DNA of 64,000 nt, from assembly GCF_021764745.1 (NCBI RefSeq), contig NZ_JAETXX010000002.1:62001-126000 (forward strand), given 5' to 3'. The notes below the pieces were generated by a model. The model was not told the origin of the DNA and did no database searches. It saw only the letters and a list, made by a program, of their open reading frames with translations. The position numbers and the translations under genes were made by a program. Origin of the DNA: Joostella atrarenae. GTDB taxonomy: Bacteria; Bacteroidota; Bacteroidia; Flavobacteriales; Flavobacteriaceae. Below are positions 52,133 to 61,004 of this stretch, in pieces (within the stretch, counting starts at the first letter, position 1; each line of letters begins with the position of its first letter).

Positions 52133-52996
52133 TTATCCTAAATACATTTTTAAGATTTTACTTCTTGAATTATGTCTTAATCTTCTAATTCCTTTTTCTC
52201 GAATTTGTCTTACACGTTCTCTTGTTAAGTCGAAAACATCACCAATTTCTTCAAGTGTCATTGGTTGTTGGTCTCCAATTCCGTAGTTTAAGCGAATCAC
52301 ATCAGCTTCACGAGTGGTAAGCGTTTCTAAAGCTCTATTTATCTCAATATTAAGTGAGTCATGAAGAAGTTGTAAATCTGGTGTCGGAGATTCTCCAGAG
52401 CGAACAACATCATATAAATTTGATGTTTCTCCTTCTTTAAGTGGAGCATCCATAGAAAGATGTCTCCCAGAGTTACGCATAGATTGCTTAACATCTTTAA
52501 CCGTCATTTCAAGCTCTTTTGCAATTTCTTCTGCAGATGGAGCTCTTTCATGTTCTTGTTCTAAGAAAGAATATGCTTTATTGATTTTATTTATAGAGCC
52601 AATCTTATTAAGTGGCAACCTTACAATTCGAGACTGTTCTGCAAGCGCTTGAAGTATAGACTGACGAATCCACCATACGGCATAAGATATAAACTTAAAA
52701 CCACGGGTTTCATCAAATCTTTTAGCAGCTTTTACAAGTCCTAAATTCCCTTCATTAATAAGGTCAGGAAGTTTAAGTCCTTGATTTTGATATTGTTTTG
52801 CTACTGAAACAACAAAACGCAGATTTGCCTTAGTCAACTTTTCCAAAGCAATTTGATCACCTTCTCTAATCCGTTGTGCCAATTCTACCTCTTCATCGGC
52901 TGTAATCATATCAATTTTACTAATATCCTGAAGATACTTATCTAATGATTTAGATTCACGGTTGGTTACCTGCTTTATTATCTTAAGTTGTCTCAT
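52133..52996 (-). CDS. Primary RNA polymerase sigma factor, Bacteroidota type
   Basis: A 287-residue sigma-70 protein. It goes directly from a short leader into region 1.2 ([25 protein letters not shown]), with no region 1.1 and no non-conserved insert. Region 2 has [29 protein letters not shown] and [15 protein letters not shown], region 3 follows and region 4 ends [14 protein letters not shown] ... [20 protein letters not shown]. This short form is the housekeeping sigma of Bacteroidota, which recognises TTG-N17-23-TAnnTTTG, the promoter form seen elsewhere in this window. It is monocistronic. Confidence 0.95.
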   Translation of the reverse strand: MRQLKIIKQVTNRESKSLDKYLQDISKIDMITADEEVELAQRIREGDQIALEKLTKANLRFVVSVAKQYQNQGLKLPDLINEGNLGLVKAAKRFDETRGFKFISYAVWWIRQSILQALAEQSRIVRLPLNKIGSINKINKAYSFLEQEHERAPSAEEIAKELEMTVKDVKQSMRNSGRHLSMDAPLKEGETSNLYDVVRSGESPTPDLQLLHDSLNIEINRALETLTTREADVIRLNYGIGDQQPMTLEEIGDVFDLTRERVRQIREKGIRRLRHNSRSKILKMYLG

Positions 52997-53149
52997 ATAT
53001 TTTCTCTATATTTTTGATGCGAACTCCATTAGTAACACTTTTTTTTCACAAAAGCAAATTATATCGTGTCTTAATTCGTTTTACGTCAGTATTTTGGCTT
53101 AATTTTAAGAATTTAGTGGTTTTGGAGGTGATTTTTGCGATTTTATTCT

Positions 53150-53186
53150 AAAAAAAAGTGCCTGAGAATTATTTCATCTCAGGCAC
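53150..53186 (-). terminator. Terminator of the FKBP gene
   Basis: GTGCCTGAGA (53158-53167) pairs with TCTCAGGCAC (53177-53186), 10 bp with a 9-nt loop; eight A on the + strand side form the reverse-strand T-tract. Confidence 0.9.
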
Positions 53187-53211
53187 CATAAATATTTTAG
53201 AAACTATAAAA

Positions 53212-53640
53212 TTACTTAATTTCTAGTACTTCTATTTCAAATGTAAGGTCTTTTCCTGCCAATGGGTGGTTTGCATCAACAACGATAGAATCGTCTTTTA
53301 CATCTGCAACTACTAATTGGATTTCTCTACCATCTGGAGTACGAGAAACAAGTCCCATACCTTTTTGTGGTTCGATATCTTCTGGAAGCTCCTTTTTAGG
53401 AATCTCTTGAAGTAATTCTTCTCTAACTTCACCGTATGCTTCAGAAGATGGAATATTGATAGTCTTTTTTTCGTTAACCGCCATATTTAAAATTCCATTT
53501 TCAAACCCAGGGATTAATTGTCCTTCACCAAGAGTAAACTCTAAAGGCTCTCTCTCTAATGAACTATCGAAAACTTGACCGTCTTCTAATTTTCCTGTGT
53601 AATGAACTTTAACTGTGTCGTTTTCCTTTACTTGACTCAT
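53212..53640 (-). CDS. FKBP-type peptidyl-prolyl isomerase, SlyD-like
   Basis: A 142-residue cytoplasmic isomerase. It opens VKENDTVKVHYTGKLEDGQVFDSS, the FKBP strand, with the SlyD-type insert-in-flap domain (EKKTINIPSSEAYGEVREELLQEIPKKEL) and VDANHPLAGKDLTFEIEVLEI at the end. There is no metal-binding histidine tail. It helps protein folding. Monocistronic, with its own terminator. Confidence 0.9.
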   Translation of the reverse strand: MSQVKENDTVKVHYTGKLEDGQVFDSSLEREPLEFTLGEGQLIPGFENGILNMAVNEKKTINIPSSEAYGEVREELLQEIPKKELPEDIEPQKGMGLVSRTPDGREIQLVVADVKDDSIVVDANHPLAGKDLTFEIEVLEIK

Positions 53641-53861
53641 ATAAAAATTTTAATTGCGTTTGTATTATGTTACAAACCTTAGTTTTTACTTAAGCAGCGA
53701 AACTACAGTAAAATTCTGGAAGCGCAATAGTAATTATGTTAAGGATTGTTTAAAAGGTTTATAATCAGAAGTTTTAATATGAAACGTGTATAAATAAGAG
53801 GTTTCTTTGTTAATCTTGTGTTTATCCTGGCCTAAAATTTCAATTTAACCATAAAACTAGC

Positions 53862-53869
53862 TAAATTTG
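53862..53869 (+). promoter_or_regulatory. Candidate -7 element of the SF2 helicase gene
   Basis: TAAATTTG matches TAnnTTTG and lies 32 nt before the ATG at 53902. A -33 TTG is not evident. Confidence 0.5.
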
Positions 53870-53901
53870 CACGTTTAACCATTTACCATAATTATAAAAG
53901 C

Positions 53902-55407
53902 ATGCTAGCGATTGAAGAAGTAGAAAAAAAGGAGCTTTACGATTATCAAAAAGGGGCTATAGACAAGATTTTTGATCGTATAGAGAATAAACCTAATAAT
54001 TATCATCTTTTATATCAACTACCAACAGGTGGGGGAAAGACGGTTATTTTTTCTGAAATAGTAAGAAGATATATTCAGGAATATAAGAAAAAGGTTGTTG
54101 TTCTTACGCATAGAATTGAGTTAAGCAAGCAGACCTCAAAGATGTTACGTGGCTTTAATGTTAAGAACAAGGTTATTAATAGCAAGGTAAAGGAGCTCCC
54201 AGATCAAGGAGAATATATGTGCTTTGTTGCTATGGTAGAAACTCTTAAAAACAGGCTTAATGATAATAAGCTGGAAATAGAGGACGTAGGACTTGTTATT
54301 ATTGATGAGGCACATTATAACTCTTTTAGAAAATTACTTTCTTATTTTAAGAATAGTTTTATTCTTGGGGTTACTGCTACGCCATTAAGTTCGAATATTA
54401 AACTTCCTATGAAGGATAATTATAATGAACTTATAATTGGAGAAGCTATAAAAACATTAATAAACAAAGGGTTTTTGGCGAATGCTGAAACTTTCTCTTA
54501 TGATGTAGGTTTAGGAACATTAAAAGTTGGTATTAACGGAGATTATACCGTTAAATCTTCTGAAGCCTTGTACTCAAATTTAGAGATGCAAGAGAAACTT
54601 TTATATGCCTATGAGCAAAAATCTAAAGGAAAGAAAACCCTTATCTTTAATAACGGGATTAATACATCTTGGTATGTTTATGAAATGTTTAGAGAAGCGG
54701 GTTATCCTGTTAGGCATTTAGATAATACACATAGTAATAAGGACAGAAAAGAGATTTTAAAGTGGTTTAAAAATACTCCAGATGCTATTTTAAGCTCGGT
54801 AAGTATATTAACTACAGGTTTTGATGAACCTTCTGTTGAAACAATTGTTCTAAACAGAGCAACACGTTCTCTAACCTTATATTTCCAAATGATTGGGCGT
54901 GGATCCCGAGTTTTAGATGGAAAAAATAAGTTTACAGTATTAGATCTTGGTAATAACGTAGCTCGTTTTGGACTATGGAGTGAACCAGTAGATTGGCAAC
55001 ATATCTTTAAATATCCAGATTTTTATCTTGAAAATATTAAGGATGATGAGGAGATAGAAAGTAATTTTGTTTACGAGATGCCTTCAGAACTCCGTAAGAA
55101 ATTTGCTAAAACTGAAGATGTGACTTTCAATATTGAAGATTTCTATGATGAAACAATAAAGAAAGGAATGCGCTCAAAAACAATTTTAGAGAAATCTTTA
55201 AAGCAACATACAGAAATGTGTGTTGATAATAGTGAAGATGCTTACGATGCTAGAATGCTAGCCATGGAATTAAAAGATGATATTGATAGTAGAATAAAGC
55301 GTTATTCACATTGTATAAGTAAAAGTACTAAGAACTATCGCGATTGGTTGGCTGAAGATTATTTCAGAAAACTACGTATGAATATTGTAAAAGAATATCA
55401 GTCGTAA
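53902..55407 (+). CDS. SF2 DEAD/DEAH-type helicase
   Basis: A 501-residue superfamily 2 helicase. The first RecA domain has the Q-like YDYQKGAIDKIFDRI, Walker A QLPTGGGKTVIF, VVVLTHRIELSKQ, the DEAH box in VIIDEAHYNSF and VTATPLSSN (motif III). The second has TLIFNNGINTSWYVYEMF, LTTGFDEPSVETIVLNRAT and motif VI as FQMIGRGSR. It resembles the SSL2/RadD-like family without further identification. It is complete, unlike the truncated helicase-like gene at 60153. Bounded by its own promoter and a bidirectional terminator. Confidence 0.9.
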   Translation: MLAIEEVEKKELYDYQKGAIDKIFDRIENKPNNYHLLYQLPTGGGKTVIFSEIVRRYIQEYKKKVVVLTHRIELSKQTSKMLRGFNVKNKVINSKVKELPDQGEYMCFVAMVETLKNRLNDNKLEIEDVGLVIIDEAHYNSFRKLLSYFKNSFILGVTATPLSSNIKLPMKDNYNELIIGEAIKTLINKGFLANAETFSYDVGLGTLKVGINGDYTVKSSEALYSNLEMQEKLLYAYEQKSKGKKTLIFNNGINTSWYVYEMFREAGYPVRHLDNTHSNKDRKEILKWFKNTPDAILSSVSILTTGFDEPSVETIVLNRATRSLTLYFQMIGRGSRVLDGKNKFTVLDLGNNVARFGLWSEPVDWQHIFKYPDFYLENIKDDEEIESNFVYEMPSELRKKFAKTEDVTFNIEDFYDETIKKGMRSKTILEKSLKQHTEMCVDNSEDAYDARMLAMELKDDIDSRIKRYSHCISKSTKNYRDWLAEDYFRKLRMNIVKEYQS

Positions 55408-55494
55408 ATAAAGGCGTTGTGGAAATGTAATATTCACAATGTTTAAACTAAGATTGAGACTTTAAATAATATGCTTATTACATAGTATAAGCAC

Positions 55495-55533
55495 AAAAAA
55501 AATAGGCTGCCTTTTCTGGCAGCCTATTTTTTG
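55495..55533. terminator. Bidirectional terminator after the SF2 helicase
   Basis: AAAAATAGGCTGCC pairs with GGCAGCCTATTTTT around a short loop (about 55498-55531) with A and T flanks for both converging transcripts. Confidence 0.92.
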
Positions 55534-55546
55534 TTATAAATCTATA

Positions 55547-56224
55547 TTATTTCAAACTAGCTAATAATTTTTCAGCTACTAGCTCAGAAGAGGCTGGATT
55601 CTGACCAGTAATAAGATTTCCGTCCTGAAGTGCATACGCAGCCCAATCGTCTTTTTTAGAATAGATTCCGCCATTCTTAGCTAGCATATCTTCAACTAAA
55701 AACGGAACTACATCTGTTAATTGTACCGCTTCTTCTTCTGTATTAGTAAAGCCTGTTACTTTTTTACCTTTAACTAATGGATTTCCATCTTCTCCTTTTA
55801 CATTTTTTAATGCACCAGGCGCATGGCAAACAAATGCTATCGGTTTGTTTTGAGAATTGAATTTTTCGATCAATTCAATAGAAGTAGTGTCGTTAGCTAA
55901 ATCCCATAACGGACCGTGACCACCAGGGTAAAATACAGCGTCAAAATCATTTGGATTCATTTTAGCTAATACTTTTGTATTTGCAATTCTTTTTTGGGCT
56001 TCTTCATCTTTATCAAAACGTTTTGTAGCTTCGGTAGCAGCGTCTGGAGAGTCACTACTTGGATCTATTGGCGCAGCACCTCCTTTTGGCGTTGCTATTG
56101 TAATATCTACTCCTTTATCTAATAATGTATAATAAGGATTGGCAAATTCTTCTACCCAAAATCCTGTTTTCTTTCCTGTGTCTCCTAATTTATCGTGAGA
56201 TGTTAATACAAATAATACTTTCAT
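55547..56224 (-). CDS. DJ-1/PfpI family protein, Hsp31-like
   Basis: A 225-residue type 1 glutamine amidotransferase-like protein. It opens KVLFVLTSHDKLGDTGKKTGFWVEEF, the Hsp31-like beginning with the acidic residue in WVEE, has DFDAVFYPGGHGPLWDLAND, and the nucleophile Cys in PIAFVCHAPGALKN. Hsp31-type proteins act as glutathione-independent glyoxalases or deglycases on methylglyoxal. I start it at ATG 56224, as the longer frame (to 56278) adds only a Lys-rich tail with no homology. It is the last gene of the tetR-led operon, about 64 nt after the YqhD-like gene. Confidence 0.88.
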   Translation of the reverse strand: MKVLFVLTSHDKLGDTGKKTGFWVEEFANPYYTLLDKGVDITIATPKGGAAPIDPSSDSPDAATEATKRFDKDEEAQKRIANTKVLAKMNPNDFDAVFYPGGHGPLWDLANDTTSIELIEKFNSQNKPIAFVCHAPGALKNVKGEDGNPLVKGKKVTGFTNTEEEAVQLTDVVPFLVEDMLAKNGGIYSKKDDWAAYALQDGNLITGQNPASSELVAEKLLASLK

Positions 56225-56288
56225 TTTTTTCTTTTTATAGTTTTTTCTCTTCTGAAATTCTTTCAGAAATAATAGCATTGAAAATGAA

Positions 56289-57449
56289 TTAGTAGGCCAT
56301 TTTCACAATCTTTTCAACCTTATCAGGAGTAAGCGATTGATGCTCTCCTAATCCTAACCAACCGCGATCTGTAAAACGTTTTGCGATCTCCTCTGCGGTA
56401 CCTTCATAATCTTTAGTGTAATCAGACAATTTTGTTTCGATCCCCAATTGATGGAAAAAAGTTTCTGTCTTTTCGATGGCAACATAAGCTTTATCATCTG
56501 TACTACCATCTGTTATATTCCAAACACGCTCGGCATACTGCGCTAATTTTTCCTTTTTAGCTTCAAAATTATATTTATAATGACTAGGGGTAATTACTGC
56601 CAAAGTACGTGCATGATCAATACCAAATAGTGCTGTTAATTCATGACCCATTGCATGCACAGCCCAATCGGTAGGAACTCCTTTTTGAATCAGCCCATTT
56701 AATGCCATTGTGCAGCTCCACATAAAGTTGGATGTTGCTTTATAATCTGTAGGGTCTTCTAATACTTTTGGAGCAACTTCCAATAAAGTCTGTAAGATGC
56801 TTTCTGCAAAACGATCTTGGAGTAAGGCTCCAATAGGATACGTCATGTATTGCTCTAAAACGTGCGTAAAAGCATCTGTTAAACCATTTGCTAACTGACG
56901 TTTAGGAATAGAAGAAATTACTTGGGGATCTAGTATTGAAAACTCTGGAAATAACCCAGGGCCACCCATAGCAAGCTTTTCTTTAGTTTCTTCTCGAGTA
57001 ATTACTGCTCCAGAATTCATCTCAGAACCTGTTGCTGGAAGCGTCAAGACTGTACCGAAAGGCATTCCTTTTTCTGTTCTAATTTTATTGGATAAAATGT
57101 CCCATGGCGTATCTCCATTATACAATGCAGCGGCAGATAAAAATTTAGTTCCATCAATAACAGAACCTCCTCCAACAGCTAGTAAGTAAGTAATGTTTTC
57201 ATCCTTAATAATTTTAAGGGCTTTCATTAGAATGCTGTATTCTGGATTTGCAGGAATTCCTCCAAATTCTATTACCTCAAGATTAGATAATGCCTTTTTT
57301 ACTTGCTCATAGATTCCATTTTTCTTGATACTTCCGCCGCCATAAAGCATTAATACTTTTGCATCTTCTGGAATCTCTGTATTTAATTTTTCTATAGTGT
57401 CCTTTCCAAAAATTATTTTGGTAGGGTTCTTAAATTCAAAATTATTCAT
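56289..57449 (-). CDS. Iron-containing alcohol dehydrogenase, YqhD-like
   Basis: A 386-residue group III alcohol dehydrogenase. The NADP-binding GGGSIKKNGIYEQV (about 37-50) and GGGSVIDGTKFLSAA are followed by TLPATGSEMNSGAVI and the metal site DAFTHVLEQY plus HAMGHELTALFGIDHARTLAV (His ligands). YqhD reduces aldehydes such as acrolein and methylglyoxal with NADPH. The gene lies between the medium-chain reductase and DJ-1 genes, spaced 28 and 64 nt, in an apparent aldehyde-detoxification operon. Confidence 0.9.
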   Translation of the reverse strand: MNNFEFKNPTKIIFGKDTIEKLNTEIPEDAKVLMLYGGGSIKKNGIYEQVKKALSNLEVIEFGGIPANPEYSILMKALKIIKDENITYLLAVGGGSVIDGTKFLSAAALYNGDTPWDILSNKIRTEKGMPFGTVLTLPATGSEMNSGAVITREETKEKLAMGGPGLFPEFSILDPQVISSIPKRQLANGLTDAFTHVLEQYMTYPIGALLQDRFAESILQTLLEVAPKVLEDPTDYKATSNFMWSCTMALNGLIQKGVPTDWAVHAMGHELTALFGIDHARTLAVITPSHYKYNFEAKKEKLAQYAERVWNITDGSTDDKAYVAIEKTETFFHQLGIETKLSDYTKDYEGTAEEIAKRFTDRGWLGLGEHQSLTPDKVEKIVKMAY

Positions 57450-57477
57450 TTGTTATTTTTTATGCTGATTAATATTA

Positions 57478-58476
57478 TTAGATTTTAACTATCATTTTCC
57501 CTTTGTTTTTACCGTCAAATAAATCGATAAAAGCATTTGGAATATTATCAAAACCATCAACAATGGTCTCGCTATAAGTTAGTTTTTCTTCAGATAACCA
57601 ACCAGATAAGTGTTTCATAGCTTCTGGGAATTTATCAGAATAATTAGAAACAATAAATCCTTGCATCAACGCGCTGTTTTTCACTAAGAAAGGTTGTACA
57701 CTAATGCTTTTAGGTAATTCAGTTTCATTGTAAACAGAAATAGCACCACAAATAACGATTCTAGCGAATTTATTGATATTGAATAATAGAGCATCAGAAA
57801 TTGGTCCACCCACATTATCAAAATAGATGTCTACACCATTTGGAGCAGCTTCAGCAATAGCGCCTTTAATGTCTTTAGTAGTATTATAATTTATACCAGC
57901 ATCAAATCCGAATTTGGATTTTAGCATTTCAATTTTTTCATCAGTTCCTGCAACTCCAATAACACGAAGTCCTAATATTTTTCCTATCTGACCAACAACA
58001 CTTCCAACAGCACCAGCAGCACCAGAAACTACAAGTGTTTCTCCAGCCTTAGGTTTACCGATTTCATTAAGTCCTAAATAAGCAGTCATTCCTGTCATTC
58101 CAAGAATACCCAAATAAGCACTTAAAGGAGCTTTATTTCCATCTACTTTTAGAAGTCCTTCACCATTAGAAACTTGTTTTGTTTTCCAATCTAACATTCC
58201 TGAAACAAAATCTCCTTCATTAAACTTACTGTTCTTAGAGGCTACTACTTTAGCAATTACACCCGACTGAATAGGTTTATTAAGCTCAAAAGGAGGGACA
58301 TAAGATTTAGCATCACTCATTCTCCCTCTAAGGTATGGATCTACAGAAACATATGTGGTTTCTAGAAGTAACTCGCCATCGCTAATTTTTGGGTCGTTAT
58401 CTTCAGTTACAAATTCAAAATCTGAAGTTGTAGGTCTTCCTTTTGGTCTATTTTTTAATAATATTGTCTTAGTCAT
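57478..58476 (-). CDS. NADP-dependent medium-chain reductase (zinc-less MDR)
   Basis: A 332-residue MDR protein of the leukotriene-B4 12-hydroxydehydrogenase/CurA group. N-terminal ILLKNRPKGRPTTSDFEF and YLRGRMSD, the cofactor motif SGAAGAVGSVVGQIGKILG (about 151-169), and YFDNVGGPISDALL are visible. No zinc ligands are present. Such enzymes reduce the double bond of unsaturated aldehydes and ketones. It is the first gene after tetR, 33 nt away, and fits a role in removing electrophilic aldehydes. Confidence 0.9.
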   Translation of the reverse strand: MTKTILLKNRPKGRPTTSDFEFVTEDNDPKISDGELLLETTYVSVDPYLRGRMSDAKSYVPPFELNKPIQSGVIAKVVASKNSKFNEGDFVSGMLDWKTKQVSNGEGLLKVDGNKAPLSAYLGILGMTGMTAYLGLNEIGKPKAGETLVVSGAAGAVGSVVGQIGKILGLRVIGVAGTDEKIEMLKSKFGFDAGINYNTTKDIKGAIAEAAPNGVDIYFDNVGGPISDALLFNINKFARIVICGAISVYNETELPKSISVQPFLVKNSALMQGFIVSNYSDKFPEAMKHLSGWLSEEKLTYSETIVDGFDNIPNAFIDLFDGKNKGKMIVKI

Positions 58477-58509
58477 AACTCTATTTTTTATTTTAAATTA
58501 TTATTTAAA

Positions 58510-59097
58510 CTACTTGTTACAAGCTTTTATACTGTTCCAAGCTGATTGATATGCTTCTTCTAAGTGAGATTTATTAAGTTTAAAATCTCCTCGTTTTTGG
58601 GTAATCATTAAATACGACAACGGGTTGATGGAATAGGCATACAATAAGTAATCTGAAGAATTTTTTATGATTCCTTCATTTCTACCACGTTCCCAAAGGT
58701 CGAGTAGGGGTTGCAAATGTTTAATGCCTTCTTGTCTACTAGGTTCATCTATAATAGGCGTATTGTCGCATTGTGCTAAAAACATTGCGTGTTCACACTC
58801 CTTAAGTTTAAAATCTGCAATACGCTTCCATATAATTTCAAAACCTTTTTCTATAGTCATTTCCTCTTTATAGGTAGCAAATGCATATTTTGTATAGGAA
58901 GCTTTAACTTCGATATAAGTTTTGTTTACTAGATCTTGCTTATTTTCAAAATATAAGTAAATAGTAGCAGGAGAGACGTTCGCCATTTTTGCAATTTTAC
59001 TCATTGGGGTTGCATGAAAACCATTATTATTTACTAATTCAATGGTAGCCTTTATTAATGCGTTACGTTTATCTATACTTTTTTGAAGTGTTGCCAT
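58510..59097 (-). CDS. TetR-family transcriptional regulator
   Basis: A 195-residue repressor-like protein. The N-terminal HTH is clear: KRNALIKATIELVNNNGFHATPMSKIAKMANVSPATIYLYFENKQDLV (about 10-58), with the recognition helix in VSPATIYLYF. The C-terminal domain would bind an inducer, presumably a product related to the aldehydes handled by the downstream genes. A perfect palindrome, AATGAACGTTCATT, lies just upstream over the promoter, so autoregulation of the four-gene operon is likely. Confidence 0.9.
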   Translation of the reverse strand: MATLQKSIDKRNALIKATIELVNNNGFHATPMSKIAKMANVSPATIYLYFENKQDLVNKTYIEVKASYTKYAFATYKEEMTIEKGFEIIWKRIADFKLKECEHAMFLAQCDNTPIIDEPSRQEGIKHLQPLLDLWERGRNEGIIKNSSDYLLYAYSINPLSYLMITQKRGDFKLNKSHLEEAYQSAWNSIKACNK

Positions 59098-59116
59098 ATC
59101 ATTTTAAATTCTATAG

Positions 59117-59124
59117 CAAAGGTA
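59117..59124 (-). promoter_or_regulatory. Candidate -7 element of the tetR operon
   Basis: The reverse strand reads TACCTTTG, matching TAnnTTTG, giving a leader of about 13 nt before the tetR ATG at 59097. No TTG is evident at -33, but the operator palindrome occupies the spacer. Confidence 0.5.
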
Positions 59125-59129
59125 TAAAA

Positions 59130-59143
59130 AATGAACGTTCATT
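59130..59143. promoter_or_regulatory. Predicted TetR operator, perfect 14-bp palindrome
   Basis: AATGAACGTTCATT is an exact inverted repeat whose centre lies about 12 bp upstream of the -7 box of the tetR operon, so a bound dimer would block RNA polymerase. The TGAACGTTCA core is of the kind bound by many TetR-family proteins. Confidence 0.65.
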
Positions 59144-59475
59144 CTTTTTTGTTAACAAAGATTTATAATGGAGGTGAAAATAGGGGAAGGTTTTTGCTGA
59201 TAGGTGTTGGTGATTAATGCAGAATTTTAAGTTATAAAAACTTTATAATGAATGCTTAGCATTATTAAATATTATCATAGGGATAATTTATTTGAGCCTA
59301 CCTGTAATTAGGTAATCTGAATAAAGAGAAGTTTTAGATTAATGGTAATCGCTTGGTGTTACGAGAAGATTGGTAATAATGCATCAATAATTATAAAGGA
59401 AACTTGCGCCTTTATATTTGCACGAAATGATTAACTAATAACTTTATAATCATGTAGCAGTTAACAGTACTAAAT
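59144..59475. other. Gene-free stretch between tetR and thiE
   Basis: About 330 bp with no supportable ORF on either strand. A forward-strand TATATTTG (59413-59420) looks like a -7 box, but only three-codon frames follow. Short hairpins include AATGCTTAGCATT (near 59250). A remnant of a lost gene or a small RNA promoter are both possible; neither is shown. Confidence 0.4.
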
Positions 59476-60120
59476 TTACTTAAAAGTGTGACGTTGTTCT
59501 TGAGTTAGTGAAGCGTTTAATAAAAGATTAAAAGAGCGGATGTTATTAAAATTACGAGTAATTTTTTCTGCGACTGCAATTCCTGAGACTCCAGTGTCTA
59601 AAATTTCTTTTACATCTTCTAAGGTGATCCCACCGCAACCAATAATAGGAGTCTTCGTTTTTAATACATCTACAATTGCGTTATAACCACTTAGTCCTAT
59701 AGCTGGATTTAAAGTGTCTTTTGTAGTAGTCGCTCTAAAAGGAGCTAAACTAATGTAATCAACTTCTTTTTTTAGTAATGTTTCGCATTCCTGTAAATTA
59801 TTTGCAGTTCCACCAATCATTTGCCAAGTATATAAGTACTTCCGAGCAATAAGTGGGCAGGTATCTGTTTGACCTAAATGAACGCCATCTGCTTTAACTT
59901 CTTTGGCTACTTTATAAAAATCATTAATAATCAATCTTGTTTGGAAGTGAGCTGTAATTTCTCGAGCTTCTTTAGCAAGCTTTAATACTTTCTTTTCTGA
60001 AGTATTTTTAATTCGTAGTTGTACCAATTCAGCACCAGAAGTGCAAGCCTTTTGAATGTTCTCTAAATGCTCTTTTGGAGCGTTTCCTTGGGAGATATAA
60101 TGTAATTTAGGTATAATCAT
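59476..60120 (-). CDS. thiE: Thiamine phosphate synthase
   Basis: A 214-residue TIM barrel joining HMP-pyrophosphate and HET-phosphate. Family elements: GAELVQLRIKNTSEKKVLKLA, RLIINDFYKVAKEVKADGVHLGQTD (diphosphate/Mg region), IGGTANNLQECETLLKKEVDYISLAPFRATTTKD, and the phosphate loop PIIGCGGITLEDV. Other thi genes and a TPP riboswitch are not present in the window, so this may be a second or detached copy. It lies 32 nt downstream of the DEAD-box-like gene, on the same strand. Confidence 0.9.
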   Translation of the reverse strand: MIIPKLHYISQGNAPKEHLENIQKACTSGAELVQLRIKNTSEKKVLKLAKEAREITAHFQTRLIINDFYKVAKEVKADGVHLGQTDTCPLIARKYLYTWQMIGGTANNLQECETLLKKEVDYISLAPFRATTTKDTLNPAIGLSGYNAIVDVLKTKTPIIGCGGITLEDVKEILDTGVSGIAVAEKITRNFNNIRSFNLLLNASLTQEQRHTFK

Positions 60121-60152
60121 AACTTCAATATAATACCGTTATTAATAGCAAT

Positions 60153-60764
60153 CTATTCAGACACTATTTTAGCATATTCCATGAAATAAGACTCAAAACG
60201 TTGTAAAACGGGATGCATCTTTTCTGAATACATTACAAATTGACATCTTTGAATACTTTGCGTGATCGACATAATAGCATTGTAAGCGGTAGTTTTAGTT
60301 AGAAACTCAGCATCATCAATACTTAAGATCTTTAAATCGGCAATGTTAACTCCATTTAATAAAAGTAGCTTATTCATTGATTCAGGAGTAGAAATAAGAA
60401 TATCTATACCTTCAAATATCTCTGATTTTTGTACATCGATATGGAGCTGCTCATAACCAACATAAACACGTAACGAATTATATTTAGTGTAGTTTATAAA
60501 AGAGTCATATAACTCTAATGCTTTCTCTTTATTTTCTACAAGAACAATAGCTCTAGGACTATTACCAGCAGCTTCACACTTTAACTTTTGCAACGTTGTC
60601 AATATTAGCGTAGTCGTTTTACCGCTATCTTTTGGTGCTGTGCAATAAACATTAGCACCACTTTTTATAACAGGAATACTATTGCTTTCAAAAGAAGTTG
60701 GAGTTGTTATTTTTAGACGCTCTAACGTCTCTTTTATATCGGAATGTAATTTTCTAAAAGGCAT
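60153..60764 (-). CDS. Half-length degenerate DEAD-box protein (RecA1 domain only)
   Basis: A 203-residue protein covering only the first RecA domain of a DEAD-box RNA helicase. The Q-motif region (LKITTPTSFESNSIPVIKSG) leads to a Walker A of APKDSGKTTT instead of A-x-T-G-S-G-K-T. The PTRELA motif is replaced by LVENKEKALEL, and the DEAD box reads SIDDAEFL. The second helicase domain (motifs IV-VI) is absent and no frame for it continues after 60153. ATP binding via SGKT is plausible; unwinding activity is not. It stands upstream of thiE and divergent from the cold-shock protein gene. Confidence 0.75.
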   Translation of the reverse strand: MPFRKLHSDIKETLERLKITTPTSFESNSIPVIKSGANVYCTAPKDSGKTTTLILTTLQKLKCEAAGNSPRAIVLVENKEKALELYDSFINYTKYNSLRVYVGYEQLHIDVQKSEIFEGIDILISTPESMNKLLLLNGVNIADLKILSIDDAEFLTKTTAYNAIMSITQSIQRCQFVMYSEKMHPVLQRFESYFMEYAKIVSE

Positions 60765-61004
60765 GTGGCAAATATACTACTTTATAAAAGCTAATTCATT
60801 GCTTTTGGAGAGTTGTTTTTCTTTTGAAATTTAAATGATAAGCTAAAGGTGAAATTGATAGAAGTTGCATAAATAAGTTAGAAATTACATCATAAAATTT
60901 TAATTATAAAAATGTTTATAGCGTATAGTTTGTTATAAAAGCTATATTTAATTAAAAAAGCGGTAACTTGCAAAAACTAATAAAATATATCCTTAAATAA
61001 AAGA

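Noticed and set aside
60121-60152. TPP riboswitch before thiE
   Set aside because: The 32-nt gap after the DEAD-box gene is too short and has no thi-box.
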